A DNA stretch of 64,000 bases from Pseudomonadota bacterium (GCA_023386635.1 JAEWJH010000044.1:1-64000), one strand, 5' to 3'; positions 43,051 to 51,954 are shown, counted from the stretch's first letter. Numbers and translations are program-made. The notes: generated by a model not told the origin, from the letters alone.

Positions 43051-43590
43051 TCACGAAGAGGGGTCATCGCGCAACTCGATGCGGAGCTTCTGCTTGGCGC
43101 GGACCAGCAGCGTTTCGAGCGCGGAGACCGAGGTGCCCAGCGCCTCGGCGGCGTCCGCATTGCTGAGGCCGTCGCGATAGGTGAGCGCGATCGCGGCGCG
43201 CTGTCGCGGCGGCAAAGCATCGATCGCTGCATTGACACGCCGTTCGGCCTCGGTGTCCTGCAATCGCTGTTCCACGTCGGGCGCGCTGTCGGCCGGATCG
43301 CCGGCGACGTCGAGCGGCAGCGGCGTGGCGCGGCGTTTGCGGTCGAGACAGAGGTTGACCACGATCCGCGTGAGCCAGGTCCGGAACGCGGCCAGCGGTT
43401 GCCAGCGCGGCGCATGAGTCCAGACCCGCAGCATGGCTTCCTGGGCGATATCCTCGGCATCGGCGCCATTGCGCACGATATGGCGGGCGAGTGCCACAAC
43501 CGAGGGGAGGTGCCGACGCGACAAGGCACGGAACGCGGCTTCGTCGCCGCGCCCGATCCGGGCCATGAGCGCTTCGTCACTGTCTTCCAT
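43051..43590 (-). CDS. ECF-family RNA polymerase sigma factor (RpoE-like)
   Basis: 179 residues with sigma region 2 (DAEDIAQEAMLRVWTHAPRW, residues about 45-64) and region 4 (LPPRQRAAIALTYRDGLSNADAAEALGTS, with its helix-turn-helix near residues 130-165). No extra C-terminal domain is present. It should direct RNA polymerase to its own promoter at 43676-43700 and possibly to the efflux genes downstream. The order sigma, small membrane protein, periplasmic sensor-like protein, efflux operon resembles cnrYXH-cnrCBA of Cupriavidus in content. Confidence 0.92.
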   Translation of the reverse strand: MEDSDEALMARIGRGDEAAFRALSRRHLPSVVALARHIVRNGADAEDIAQEAMLRVWTHAPRWQPLAAFRTWLTRIVVNLCLDRKRRATPLPLDVAGDPADSAPDVEQRLQDTEAERRVNAAIDALPPRQRAAIALTYRDGLSNADAAEALGTSVSALETLLVRAKQKLRIELRDDPSS

Positions 43591-43675
43591 GCTCGGGCTG
43601 TCGTCTGCATGCCTCGTCCGCGCATCTTAAAGCGTGTGATGCCGATTAAACGTATCGCAACTGCGAAACCTGCGG

Positions 43676-43700
43676 GACGATAATAGTGGGGAAAAGTTCC
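43676..43700 (-). promoter_or_regulatory. ECF-type promoter upstream of the sigma factor gene
   Basis: On the minus strand GGAAC (43696-43700), a 16-nt spacer and CGTC (43676-43679) match the alphaproteobacterial ECF pattern GGAAC-N16/17-CGTY. The -35 continues as GGAACTTTT. The start codon lies 86 bp downstream. It suits autoregulation by the ECF sigma factor or control by the general-stress EcfG sigma factor. Confidence 0.65.
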
Positions 43701-43739
43701 GGAGCCTAACCCTTTGATTTTGCTGCCGTCGGTGGTGGG

Positions 43740-44984
43740 TTAGGCCGGAGAGGGCTTAACCGCACCGGCCGGCACGGCAAATCCGGCGATCCGCTTGTAG
43801 TTGTCGGAAAGCGCTCGCAGCTCATCCTGGGTGATGTAGTCGTCGAGCCGCTCGAACGGCCGGTCGCCGACCAGTTCCTCGACCTTGATATTGATGAAAT
43901 CCGGCGGATGCGCGCGGTTGGTCTCGACGATCCGCGTGGTCGGCGCGAGGCGCGCGGCTTCGTAGGCTTTCAGCGCCGCCACCGGGTCGGGTTCAGCCGC
44001 GAGCATATCGGCCAGTACGCGTGCGTCGATCACCGCTTGCGCCGAACCGTTGGAGCCCCGCGGATACATCGGATGCGCCGCGTCGCCGGCGAGCGTGACG
44101 CGGCCGAAGCTCCATTGCGCGATCGGGTCCTTGTCGACCATGGGATATTCGAGGATCTGGTCGGCATTGCGGATCAGCGCCGCGACGTCGAGCCAGTCGA
44201 ATTGCCAGTTCTCGTAGAGCGAGTAGAAATCCGAGAGCTTGCCGGTGGTATTCCAGTCGTTGGAGTGGCGGATGTCGCGCTTGATCTCCGCCATCCAGTT
44301 GATGAGTTGGCGACCTTCGCCGTCGATGTCGTCGATGATCGGATAGATCACGATCTTGCCGGTGAGGATCGAGCCGACGCGCATGTAAGTGCGTCCGCCC
44401 AGGATCGGCTTATGGCGGGTGATGCCCCGCCAGGTGTTGATCCCGGTGAACACCACCTTGTCGTCCGGGTAGAACTGCTTGCGCACCGCTGACTGGATGC
44501 CGTCGCAGGCGATGGCGATGTCGGCGCGCACCGGCTCGCGCATCGCGCCGTTCGTCGGATCGCGAAAGCGGATGATGACGCCGCTCGCGTCCTGCTCGAC
44601 GCCGATGCAGTCGTGCGCCGTTTCCACCGCATCGGGGAGGCGTTCGCGCACGGCGTCATAGAGGGTCATGTGCAGGCGGCCGCGGTGGATGCCCACTTCC
44701 GGGTATTCGTAACCGCTGAAGCGGCCACGCGGCTCCTTGTAGATGAGCTGGCCGAATCGGTTGAAGAAGCAGCTGTCGCGGTTCTCGATGCCGGCCTTGA
44801 GCAGCGTGTCGGCGAGGCCCAGCGCGGTGAATTCGCGCATCGCGTGAGGCAGGAGCGTGATGCCGACGCCGATCTCCTTCAGTTCGGCGGCGCGCTCATA
44901 AACCGTGCAAGCGATCCCGCGCGCCTTGAGATTGAGCGCCAGCGCCAGACCGCAGATTCCGCCGCCGATGATCGCAATCTGCAT
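43740..44984 (-). CDS. FAD-dependent monooxygenase (PhzS / salicylate-hydroxylase-like)
   Basis: 414 residues. The FAD motif IAIIGGGICGLALALNLKA is at the N-terminus, the middle motif reads ADIAIACDGIQSAVRK and the third motif is LAGDAAHPMYPRGSNGSAQA. The YPRGSNGSAQA form is typical of the PhzS-like flavin monooxygenase group, which hydroxylates aromatic or phenazine carboxylic acids. The enzyme would use NAD(P)H and oxygen. It is divergent from the carboxymuconolactone-decarboxylase-like gene 104 bp away, suggesting a small aromatic-acid module. Confidence 0.88.
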   Translation of the reverse strand: MQIAIIGGGICGLALALNLKARGIACTVYERAAELKEIGVGITLLPHAMREFTALGLADTLLKAGIENRDSCFFNRFGQLIYKEPRGRFSGYEYPEVGIHRGRLHMTLYDAVRERLPDAVETAHDCIGVEQDASGVIIRFRDPTNGAMREPVRADIAIACDGIQSAVRKQFYPDDKVVFTGINTWRGITRHKPILGGRTYMRVGSILTGKIVIYPIIDDIDGEGRQLINWMAEIKRDIRHSNDWNTTGKLSDFYSLYENWQFDWLDVAALIRNADQILEYPMVDKDPIAQWSFGRVTLAGDAAHPMYPRGSNGSAQAVIDARVLADMLAAEPDPVAALKAYEAARLAPTTRIVETNRAHPPDFINIKVEELVGDRPFERLDDYITQDELRALSDNYKRIAGFAVPAGAVKPSPA

Positions 44985-45088
44985 GAAGCCTCCGTCGTCC
45001 TCTTCGCTGCCAACCGAATGGACGGGATCGCCGAATCCCTGTCAACTTCGCCGGAAGGCGATAGTGTCGCGAGAAGGGGAGTGAAGCG

Positions 45089-45493
45089 ATGGACAAGGAT
45101 ATGTACGACCGCGGCATGGCCAAGCGCCGTGGGGTGCTGGGAGACGCGTATGTCGACAAGGCGATGGCAAATGTCGACGATTTCAACCGCGATTTTCAGC
45201 GGTTCGTCACCCAGTACTGCTGGGGCGAGGCGTGGGGCGACGAGACCCTGACGCCGCGCGAGCGCAGCATTCTCAATCTCGGCATGATCGCGTCACTCGG
45301 CAAGATGCACGAATTCGAGACCCATTTCCGCGGCGCCATCAATAACGGCCTGACGATCGACGAATTGCGCGCCGTGCTCACCCAGATCGCGGTTTATTGC
45401 GGGGTGCCAGTCGGCGTCGATTGCTTCCGGGTCGGGCGCCAGGTGCTGGCCCAACTCGCGGCCGAGCAGGCCGGCAAGGACGTCAAGGGGTAA
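45089..45493 (+). CDS. Carboxymuconolactone decarboxylase family protein
   Basis: 134 residues, a typical single-domain length, after a GGGGAG ribosome site. The family pattern is clear: ETLTPRERSILNLGMIASLGKMHEFETH and, later, ELRAVLTQIAVYCGVPVGVDCFR. A conserved His (HEFETH) is present. There is no CxxC pair of the AhpD type, so a decarboxylase-like or other ring-cleavage-product role is more likely than peroxidase. It is probably linked functionally to the divergent FAD monooxygenase. Confidence 0.88.
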   Translation: MDKDMYDRGMAKRRGVLGDAYVDKAMANVDDFNRDFQRFVTQYCWGEAWGDETLTPRERSILNLGMIASLGKMHEFETHFRGAINNGLTIDELRAVLTQIAVYCGVPVGVDCFRVGRQVLAQLAAEQAGKDVKG

Positions 45494-45617
45494 GGGAATG
45501 ACGGGCCGGGATGGCATGAAAGCCACACCTCGGGACCAGCGATCACATTGACGATATTCGTCCAATTCTGGTCTTGAATGTGCCTTCATCCTGCGTCAGT
45601 GCAACGCCGACTTTCCG

Positions 45618-46739
45618 ATGTGGGTGACACAACGCATGATTCCCCGTCTTAACGGCAAAACCGCGAACCTGATCGCTGCTGTCGCGCTGGTGGCCATTGT
45701 GCCGGCAGGCTCGGCCCTGGCTCAATATTCGTCCCCGCCGCCCGGTTACCGGTGGGGGCCGCCGATGGCCGAAGCGGACCAGCCGGCCGGCCGGTACGGA
45801 GCGGAATCGCGTCAGGTTCAGATGGCCCCGGATCGCGGTCCGGTTCAGGGCGAGCCTCAAGTCTATCGCAATCCGGATACGCTGGCGCCGATGCCGGGCC
45901 AGCCGATCGACGGCAATCTGCGGCCGCCGGCGGCGGTAGGCGGTGCGGCGGCGCCGGGCGCGCCCTCGGCTGAGCCGGGTGCGGCCCCGAACGCCGTAGC
46001 GGCGCTGCCGCCCGAGGATCAGCCGGAAGTGGGCGAGCCGAAGCAGCTCCCGCCCCAATTCCAGAAGCAGCTGGTCGACTATCACACCAAGGAGCCGGCG
46101 GGCACGATCATCATCGATACGCCGAACACCTATCTCTATCTTGTCCTCGGCGACGGCAAGGCGATGCGCTATGGCATCGGTGTCGGCCGCGAGGGCTTCA
46201 CCTGGGCCGGCGCCGAGCGCGTCAGCCGTATGGCCGAGTGGCCGGACTGGCATCCGCCGGCTGAGATGATCGAGCGTCAACCCTATCTGCCGCGTTTCAT
46301 GGCCGGCGGCGACGGCAATCCGCTCGGCGCGCGCGCGCTCTATCTCGGCAAGACGCTGTACCGCATCCACGGCACCAACCAGCCGTCCACCATCGGTACC
46401 TTCGTCTCGTCGGGCTGCATTCGCCTGACCAACCGCGACATCGAGGATCTCTACAGCCGGGTCCAGGTCGGCACCCGCGTGGTGGTGCTGCCGGGCGGCA
46501 AGCCGCCGGCGACCGCGTCGAACGCGGCCATGACCCCGGCCAGCTATCAGCAGCCGCAGGGCGGGCCAGCCGTTCCGGTGCAGCAGGGTCAGGGACAAGG
46601 CTATCAGGGGCAGCCGCAAGGTCAGGCCCAAGGCCAGACTCCCGCCTACTACCCCAACGGTTCGGCGAGCGGCGCGGGCGGCGTCAGCATCTCCGGCCCA
46701 AGCTCGATCCCGGCATCGGGCCTGCCGCCGGCGCGCTGA
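45618..46739 (+). CDS. L,D-transpeptidase (YkuD family), secreted
   Basis: 373 residues from 45618; an in-frame ATG at 45636 gives a tidier signal peptide (MIPRLNGKTANLIAAVALVAI..., cut after SALA). A Pro- and Ala-rich linker fills residues about 35-160. The YkuD domain begins near residue 163 (TIIIDTPNTYLYLVL) and contains HGTNQP and the catalytic SSGCIRL, with Cys267. The C-terminal tail is rich in Gln, Gly and Pro. It cross-links peptidoglycan or attaches proteins to it in the periplasm. A strong terminator follows. Confidence 0.92.
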   Translation: MWVTQRMIPRLNGKTANLIAAVALVAIVPAGSALAQYSSPPPGYRWGPPMAEADQPAGRYGAESRQVQMAPDRGPVQGEPQVYRNPDTLAPMPGQPIDGNLRPPAAVGGAAAPGAPSAEPGAAPNAVAALPPEDQPEVGEPKQLPPQFQKQLVDYHTKEPAGTIIIDTPNTYLYLVLGDGKAMRYGIGVGREGFTWAGAERVSRMAEWPDWHPPAEMIERQPYLPRFMAGGDGNPLGARALYLGKTLYRIHGTNQPSTIGTFVSSGCIRLTNRDIEDLYSRVQVGTRVVVLPGGKPPATASNAAMTPASYQQPQGGPAVPVQQGQGQGYQGQPQGQAQGQTPAYYPNGSASGAGGVSISGPSSIPASGLPPAR

Positions 46740-46761
46740 TCGCATCATCCAACGGACTTCC

Positions 46762-46804
46762 ATCGGGACGTTCTCGCGAAGCGGGAGCGTCCCGATTGCA
46801 TTTT
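46762..46804 (+). terminator. Terminator after the L,D-transpeptidase gene
   Basis: ATCGGGACG (46762-46770) pairs with CGTCCCGAT (46788-46796). The inner TTCTCGC pairs with GCGGGAG around a GAA loop, giving about 16 bp with two G-U pairs. TGCATTTT follows. Confidence 0.8.
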
Positions 46805-46847
46805 GATCTGGTGTGTTTTGCTCTGGCCGGTGTAGCAGAGCATCACC

Positions 46848-48431
46848 ATGTCCGGCCGCATCAGTCTCCGTGATCATTATCCCGTCGTCATCGTCGGCGG
46901 CGGCCCGACCGGGCTGACGCTCGCCAATCTGCTCGGCGTCTATGGCGTGACCTGCCTGCTCATCGAGCGCAATGCTGCGACGGTGAGCGAGCCGCGCGCG
47001 GTGTCGATCGACGATGAATCGCTGCGCACCATGCAGATGGCGGGGGTGATCGACGCCGTTTTATCCCGCGTCGTCACCGGATACGGCTCGCATTATTATT
47101 CGCCACGTGGGCGCTGCTTCGCCAAAGTCGAGCCGACCGGAAAACCTTACGGCTACCCGCGCCGCAACGCGTTCCGTCAGCCGGTGCTGGAAGCGCAGTT
47201 GCGCGACGGTCTCGCGCACCAGTCCACGGTCACCGCCGCGTTCGAACATCGGCTGGTGCAATTCACCCAGGACGACGCGGCCGTCACGCTGACTGTGGCA
47301 ACGTCCGACGGCAGCGAGACTATGATCCGCTGCGACTATCTCGTCGCCGCCGATGGCGCCAGCAGCGCGGTCCGCCGCGCGCTCGATATCGTGCTCGGCG
47401 GCTCGACTTTCGACGAGCGCTGGCTGATCCTCGATCTGGAAAATTCTCCGGTGGCCTCGCGCCACACCAAGGTGTTCTGCGATCCGCAGCGGCCGTGCAT
47501 CGCGCTGCCGGGGCCGGACGAGACGCGCCGCTACGAATTCATGCTGCACGCGAACGAGCGCGACGAGGACCTGCTGCGCCCGGAGGTCGTTCAACATCTG
47601 CTGGCGACGCACGAAGCCGCGCCGCAGAGCAAGCTGATCCGCGCGGTGGTCTATGCCTTCCATGCGCGGCTTGCCGAGCATTGGTCACGCGGCCGCGTGC
47701 TGCTCGCCGGCGATGCCGCGCATCTGATGCCGCCCTTCGCCGGTCAGGGCATGAACAGCGGCCTGCGTGACGCAACCAATCTCGCATGGAAGCTGGCGGC
47801 CGTATTGCGCGGCGTGCTCGGCCCGCGCCTCCTCGACACCTATGAGAGCGAGCGCCGCACCCACGCCCGCGCGATGATCGGCCTCGCGCTCAACATCGGC
47901 CGGGTGATGGCGCCGCGCAACGCGCTGATGGGCCTCCTCACCCGCGCTCTGTTCCGCCTGCTGGCGATCTATCCGCCGGCGCGCGACTACATCGCGCAGA
48001 TGAAGTTCAAGCCGCCGCCGCGCTTCGATGAGGGCTTCCTGCTCGACGATCCCGACAGCGCGCGCCATCCCATGGTCGGCCGGCTATGCCCGCAGCCGGA
48101 GGTGATCGGCCCGGACGGCCGGCCGGTGCTGCTCGATTCGCGCCTCGGCGACGGCTTTGCCGCCCTGATCCTGACGGCCCGGCAGGAGGTCAGGGCATGG
48201 CCCCCGGTGTGGGACCGGCTCGGGGTGCGCCGGCTACGGCTGCTGCCGCCGGACGGGGCCGCCGGCCCGGACGATCTGCGTTTCGTCATCCAACCCACCG
48301 GATTCCTGGCCGAAACCGGCCAAATCGTGCTGCTGCGCCCGGACCGCTATGTGGCGGCGGTGATCCCGCTGGACCGGCTGGCTGCCCAGTCGGCCCGGCT
48401 GGAGGCCATGGTCGCCGCCACATTCCCCTAA
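46848..48431 (+). CDS. mhpA: FAD-dependent aromatic hydroxylase, MhpA-like (3-(3-hydroxyphenyl)propionate hydroxylase type)
   Basis: 527 residues. The FAD motif VVIVGGGPTGLTLANLLG is followed by EPRAVSIDDESLRTMQMAG, a stretch characteristic of the MhpA branch. The second motif is CDYLVAADGASSAVRRAL, and the third is LLAGDAAHLMPPFAGQGMNS. The family hydroxylates 3-hydroxyphenylpropionate-like substrates using NADH and oxygen. The other mhp genes (dioxygenase, hydrolase) are not here, so the exact substrate is open. It stands alone between terminator-flanked neighbours. Confidence 0.85.
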   Translation: MSGRISLRDHYPVVIVGGGPTGLTLANLLGVYGVTCLLIERNAATVSEPRAVSIDDESLRTMQMAGVIDAVLSRVVTGYGSHYYSPRGRCFAKVEPTGKPYGYPRRNAFRQPVLEAQLRDGLAHQSTVTAAFEHRLVQFTQDDAAVTLTVATSDGSETMIRCDYLVAADGASSAVRRALDIVLGGSTFDERWLILDLENSPVASRHTKVFCDPQRPCIALPGPDETRRYEFMLHANERDEDLLRPEVVQHLLATHEAAPQSKLIRAVVYAFHARLAEHWSRGRVLLAGDAAHLMPPFAGQGMNSGLRDATNLAWKLAAVLRGVLGPRLLDTYESERRTHARAMIGLALNIGRVMAPRNALMGLLTRALFRLLAIYPPARDYIAQMKFKPPPRFDEGFLLDDPDSARHPMVGRLCPQPEVIGPDGRPVLLDSRLGDGFAALILTARQEVRAWPPVWDRLGVRRLRLLPPDGAAGPDDLRFVIQPTGFLAETGQIVLLRPDRYVAAVIPLDRLAAQSARLEAMVAATFP

Positions 48432-48579
48432 AGTCGGATTCTGCCGCCGCCGCCCCCGGCAGATGGTCGGTGGGAAGCCGCCGGACCGGCCTTGTCAAAT
48501 GACCAGCCGCCCGGCAAAGGAGGCGCGGACTGGCGCGCCCGTCGCCCGATCCATCCCGAGACGCAGCCCCGAGGGTTCC

Positions 48580-49224
48580 ATGCTTCGCTGGTTTCACAAG
48601 CTGATGCCTAAGGAGGAGCGTTTCTTCGACCTGTTCGCCAAGCATGCCGAAGTCATCAGCGCCGGTGCGGTGGCGCTGCGGGCGATGCTCGAAGGGGGTG
48701 AGGCGGTGCCGGTCCAGTACAAACTGGTGATGGACCGCGAGCACGACGCCGACAACGTCACCCGCGATATCCTGATCGCGGTGCGCCGCTCCTTCATCAC
48801 CCCGTTCGACCGCTCCAACATCAAGGATCTGACCCAGTCGATGGATAACTCTATCGACCAGATGCAGAAGACGGCCAAGGCGGTGATGGTGTTCAAGCTG
48901 CGCGAGTTCACGCCGCAGATGAAGGCGATGGCCGACGACATCGTGCAGTGCGCCGAGCTGGTGCAGAAGGCGGTGCCGTTGATGCGCTCGATCAGCGCCG
49001 AGGCGGTGCACATCAGCAAGATCGCCGAGCAGATTTCCCAGATCGAGGGCCGCGCCGACGAACGCCACGACAACGGGCTGAAGGAATTGTTCGAGCAATA
49101 CGGCTCAAGCAATCCGATGGCCTTCATCACCGGCAATGAAGTCTACGACCACCTCGAAAAGGTCGTCGACCGGTTCGATGACGTCGCCAATATCATGCAA
49201 GGCATTGTGCTCGAGCACGTCTGA
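48580..49224 (+). CDS. DUF47 / PhoU-like phosphate transport regulator
   Basis: 214 residues from the ATG at 48580; an upstream in-frame extension has atypical composition and is not used. All-helical DUF47 pattern: FFDLFAKHAEVISAGAVAL, then DREHDADNVTRDILIAVRRSFITPFDR and a C-terminal YDHLEKVVDRFDDVANIM. Such proteins are encoded with Pit transporters and are thought to modulate phosphate uptake. The pit gene follows after 15 bp, so they form one operon. No Pho box was recognised upstream. Confidence 0.92.
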   Translation: MLRWFHKLMPKEERFFDLFAKHAEVISAGAVALRAMLEGGEAVPVQYKLVMDREHDADNVTRDILIAVRRSFITPFDRSNIKDLTQSMDNSIDQMQKTAKAVMVFKLREFTPQMKAMADDIVQCAELVQKAVPLMRSISAEAVHISKIAEQISQIEGRADERHDNGLKELFEQYGSSNPMAFITGNEVYDHLEKVVDRFDDVANIMQGIVLEHV

Positions 49225-49239
49225 CCGGCAAGGCCATCC

Positions 49240-50247
49240 ATGGACGCCCTCGTGCTCAGTTTCCCGCTGCTGGTCGGCCTCATCGGGGTCGCCCTGCTGT
49301 TCGATTTTCTCAACGGGCTGCACGACGCCGCCAATTCGATCGCCACAATCGTCTCCACGCGTGTGCTGCGGCCGCAATACGCGGTGGCGTGGGCGGCGTT
49401 CTTCAACTTCATCGCCTTCCTGTTCTTCGGTCTGCATGTGGCGCAGACCATCGGCACCGGCATCGTCGCGCCGGATGTAGTGACGCCGCATGTGATCTTC
49501 GGCGCGCTGATGGGCGCGATCGCCTGGAACCTGATCACCTGGGGGCTCGGCATCCCGTCATCGAGCTCGCATGCGCTGGTCGGCGGTCTGGTCGGTGCGG
49601 GCATCGCCAAGGCCGGCTTCGGCGTCATCGTCTGGCACGGTCTGCTGCCGACGATCATCGCCATCTTCGCCTCGCCGATGGTCGGTTTCTTGCTCGCCCT
49701 GATGCTGGTCCTGCTGCTGTCGTGGCTGTTCATCCGCAAGACGCCGTTCGCTGTCGACAGCAATTTCCGCCGGCTGCAATTCGTGTCTGCGTCGCTCTAT
49801 TCGCTCGGCCATGGCGGCAACGACGCGCAGAAGACCATGGGCATCATCGCCGTGCTGCTCTACTCGCAGGGCTATCTCAACGGCGAATTCCATGTGCCGT
49901 TCTGGGTTGTGATCTCCTGCCAGGCGGCGATGGCGTTCGGCACGCTGTTTGGCGGCTGGCGCATCGTCAAGACGATGGGCTCACGCATTACGCGGCTGAC
50001 GCCGATGCAGGGTTTCTGCGCCGAGACCGGCGGCGCCATCACGTTGTTCGCCGCGACCTGGCTCGGCATTCCGGTGTCGACCACGCACACCATCACCGGC
50101 GCGATCATCGGCGTCGGTTCGGCCCGGCGCGCTTCAGCGGTACGCTGGAATGTCGCCGGCAACATCGTCGTGGCCTGGTTCGTGACGATCCCGGCATCGG
50201 GCGCGCTAGCCGCGTTGTTCTACTGGCTGTCGTCGCTGGTCGGCTGA
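49240..50247 (+). CDS. pit: Inorganic phosphate transporter, Pit family
   Basis: 335 residues with about ten membrane helices. Pit signatures are visible in both halves: FLNGLHDAANSIATIVSTRVL near residue 22 and SLGHGGNDAQKTMGIIAVLLY near residue 188. Duplicated S-S-S-H-A and S-T-T-H motifs (GIPSSSSHALVGGLVG; GIPVSTTHTITGAIIG) are also present. It imports phosphate (as metal-phosphate) with protons, with low affinity, through the inner membrane. It is convergent with the chemoreceptor gene, 4 bp apart. Confidence 0.94.
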   Translation: MDALVLSFPLLVGLIGVALLFDFLNGLHDAANSIATIVSTRVLRPQYAVAWAAFFNFIAFLFFGLHVAQTIGTGIVAPDVVTPHVIFGALMGAIAWNLITWGLGIPSSSSHALVGGLVGAGIAKAGFGVIVWHGLLPTIIAIFASPMVGFLLALMLVLLLSWLFIRKTPFAVDSNFRRLQFVSASLYSLGHGGNDAQKTMGIIAVLLYSQGYLNGEFHVPFWVVISCQAAMAFGTLFGGWRIVKTMGSRITRLTPMQGFCAETGGAITLFAATWLGIPVSTTHTITGAIIGVGSARRASAVRWNVAGNIVVAWFVTIPASGALAALFYWLSSLVG

Positions 50248-50251
50248 GCAT

Positions 50252-51697
50252 TTACGCCGCGACGTCGCCGAGGAAATCTTCCAGTTCGCGGCGTAGATCG
50301 GCCGCCGCCTGACGCACCACCTCGGACGCATCAAGCACCGTGCGCGCCGAGCGCTGGGTTTCCGCCGTGGCGCTGGCCACCTCGCCGAGCACAGTGGCGG
50401 CGGTCTTGCTGCCATCGGCGGCGCCGAGCACGTTCTGCGCGATCTCGCGGGTCGCAGCGCTCTGCTGCACGACGGCGTCCGCCACCGTCGAGGTGCACAT
50501 CTGGATTTCCTGCATTCGTGCGGCGATGCGGCCGATGCCGTCGACGGCGTGCGTGGTGGATGCCTGTACGGCCGCGATCTGCGCGGCGATGCTTTCGGTC
50601 GCTTTGGCGGTCTGGACCGCCAGCGATTTCACCTCGGAGGCGACCACCGCGAAGCCGCGGCCAGCTTCGCCGGCGCGTGCCGCTTCGATGGTGGCGTTGA
50701 GCGCCAGCAGATTGGTCTGGCCCGCGATGGCGCGGATCAGTTTGATCACGTCGCCGATCTCGTTCGCGGTCCGGGCCAGCGCCTCGATCTGCTGATGCGT
50801 GTCATGCGCTTCTCCGACGGCAGTGCGGACAACGCTGCCGGCATGCGCGAGCTGCTGATCGATCGCGCCGATCGAGGAGTTCAGCTCGTCGGTGGCCGCT
50901 GCCGCGGTTTCCACGTTGGTCGAAGCCTCGTGCGAGTTCTGCGAAGCGGCGTCGGCGCGCTCCGAGGTCTGCTCCGACATGTCGAGCAGGCGCTCGGCAC
51001 TGCCGCGCATCGCCGTAGTGCTGTCGGTCATCGCGCCAATCAGCGCTTCGATCCGGGAGCGGAATTCGGTGACCGCGCCGTCGAGCCGGTCGCGGCGGGA
51101 CTTTGCTTCCTCCGCAGCGACACGTTCGCCCGCCGCGCGGCGCCGCTCGGTGATGTCCTCATGGGTCGACACCCAGCCGCCGTCCGGCAACGGCCGGTTG
51201 CGCATCGCCACCAGCCGCCCGTCCGACAGCACCGCTTCGCTGTTGAGTCCCTTGCCCGCGCCGATCTCGGCGGCCAGTTCGCGTTGATAGGCGGAGGCAT
51301 CGCCGGTGAACGAACCGGATGCGCGCCGGAGAGCCATGATCTCCGATAGCAAGATGCCGGGCTTCACCTGCTTCGGCGACAGACCATACATCCGCAGATA
51401 CTGGTCATTGCAGAACAGCAGTCGCTGCTCCGCGTCGAACATGCAAAGGCCTTGCGACAGATGATTGACCGCAGTGCGGATGCGCAGTGTTTCGGTCGAC
51501 ATCGCGCGCCGCACCAGTGCGCCGACGATGCTGGCGGCGACAAGGCCCACGACCAGCGCGCTGAGGCCGGTCTCGCGCATATTGCCATTACCCCATTGGT
51601 CGAGCGCGAGATAGGCCAGCGCGGCGGCGACCGCACCGAAGAGCGGGATGGCCGGCGAGGGTATGCGGGCGAGGCGGTGGGACAAGGACAGGGTCAT
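50252..51697 (-). CDS. Methyl-accepting chemotaxis protein with cytosolic PAS domain
   Basis: 481 residues. Two adjacent N-terminal membrane helices (about 15-32 and 42-62) leave almost no periplasmic loop. A PAS domain follows at about residues 75-190 (GLCMFDAEQRLLFCNDQYLRMYG; WVSTHEDITERR). The signalling domain ends with the highly conserved hairpin tip AGQTNLLALNATIEAARAGE near residue 325. With no outside domain it should sense cytosolic or membrane redox, energy or a small ligand bound by PAS. No C-terminal CheR-binding pentapeptide is visible. A 15-bp tandem repeat lies just upstream. Confidence 0.92.
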   Translation of the reverse strand: MTLSLSHRLARIPSPAIPLFGAVAAALAYLALDQWGNGNMRETGLSALVVGLVAASIVGALVRRAMSTETLRIRTAVNHLSQGLCMFDAEQRLLFCNDQYLRMYGLSPKQVKPGILLSEIMALRRASGSFTGDASAYQRELAAEIGAGKGLNSEAVLSDGRLVAMRNRPLPDGGWVSTHEDITERRRAAGERVAAEEAKSRRDRLDGAVTEFRSRIEALIGAMTDSTTAMRGSAERLLDMSEQTSERADAASQNSHEASTNVETAAAATDELNSSIGAIDQQLAHAGSVVRTAVGEAHDTHQQIEALARTANEIGDVIKLIRAIAGQTNLLALNATIEAARAGEAGRGFAVVASEVKSLAVQTAKATESIAAQIAAVQASTTHAVDGIGRIAARMQEIQMCTSTVADAVVQQSAATREIAQNVLGAADGSKTAATVLGEVASATAETQRSARTVLDASEVVRQAAADLRRELEDFLGDVAA

Positions 51698-51700
51698 AGT

Positions 51701-51774
51701 GTGACAAGTCTTGACGTAACGGTTCTTGGCGTAACGGTTCTTGGCGTGACAGTTCTTGGCGTGGCGGGTCTGGC
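51701..51774. repeat. 15-bp tandem repeat, nearly five copies, upstream of the chemoreceptor gene
   Basis: Units are GTGACAAGTCTTGAC, GTAACGGTTCTTGGC twice in identical form, GTGACAGTTCTTGGC and a 14-bp GTGGCGGGTCTGGC. They begin 4 bp upstream of the chemoreceptor start and fill its leader. The rest of the 257-bp divergent gap (to 51954) contains a T7 run near 51811 but no gene. Confidence 0.85.
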
Positions 51775-51954
51775 GTCACTCACGATCCTGGCAGAGGTAG
51801 CGCCGTCTGGTTTTTTTGCGGTTAAGCGCCTGTGAAAGAGTTCCGTTAACGAAGCGTCAACCGGGCCGGGCGAGGACACCTTCATGGCCGTGTCCACCAT
51901 TCGGCCACGGTCCACGGCTAGCTCGGGCCGGTTTTCGCAGGAGAGTTCCCCACA

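Noticed and set aside
48463..48579. 39-codon N-terminal extension of the DUF47 protein
   Set aside because: The extension is Arg/Pro-rich and outside the family boundary; the ATG at 48580 gives the standard length.
51701..51774. Repeat array considered as a CRISPR
   Set aside because: The 15-bp units are contiguous without spacers and there are no cas genes in the window.
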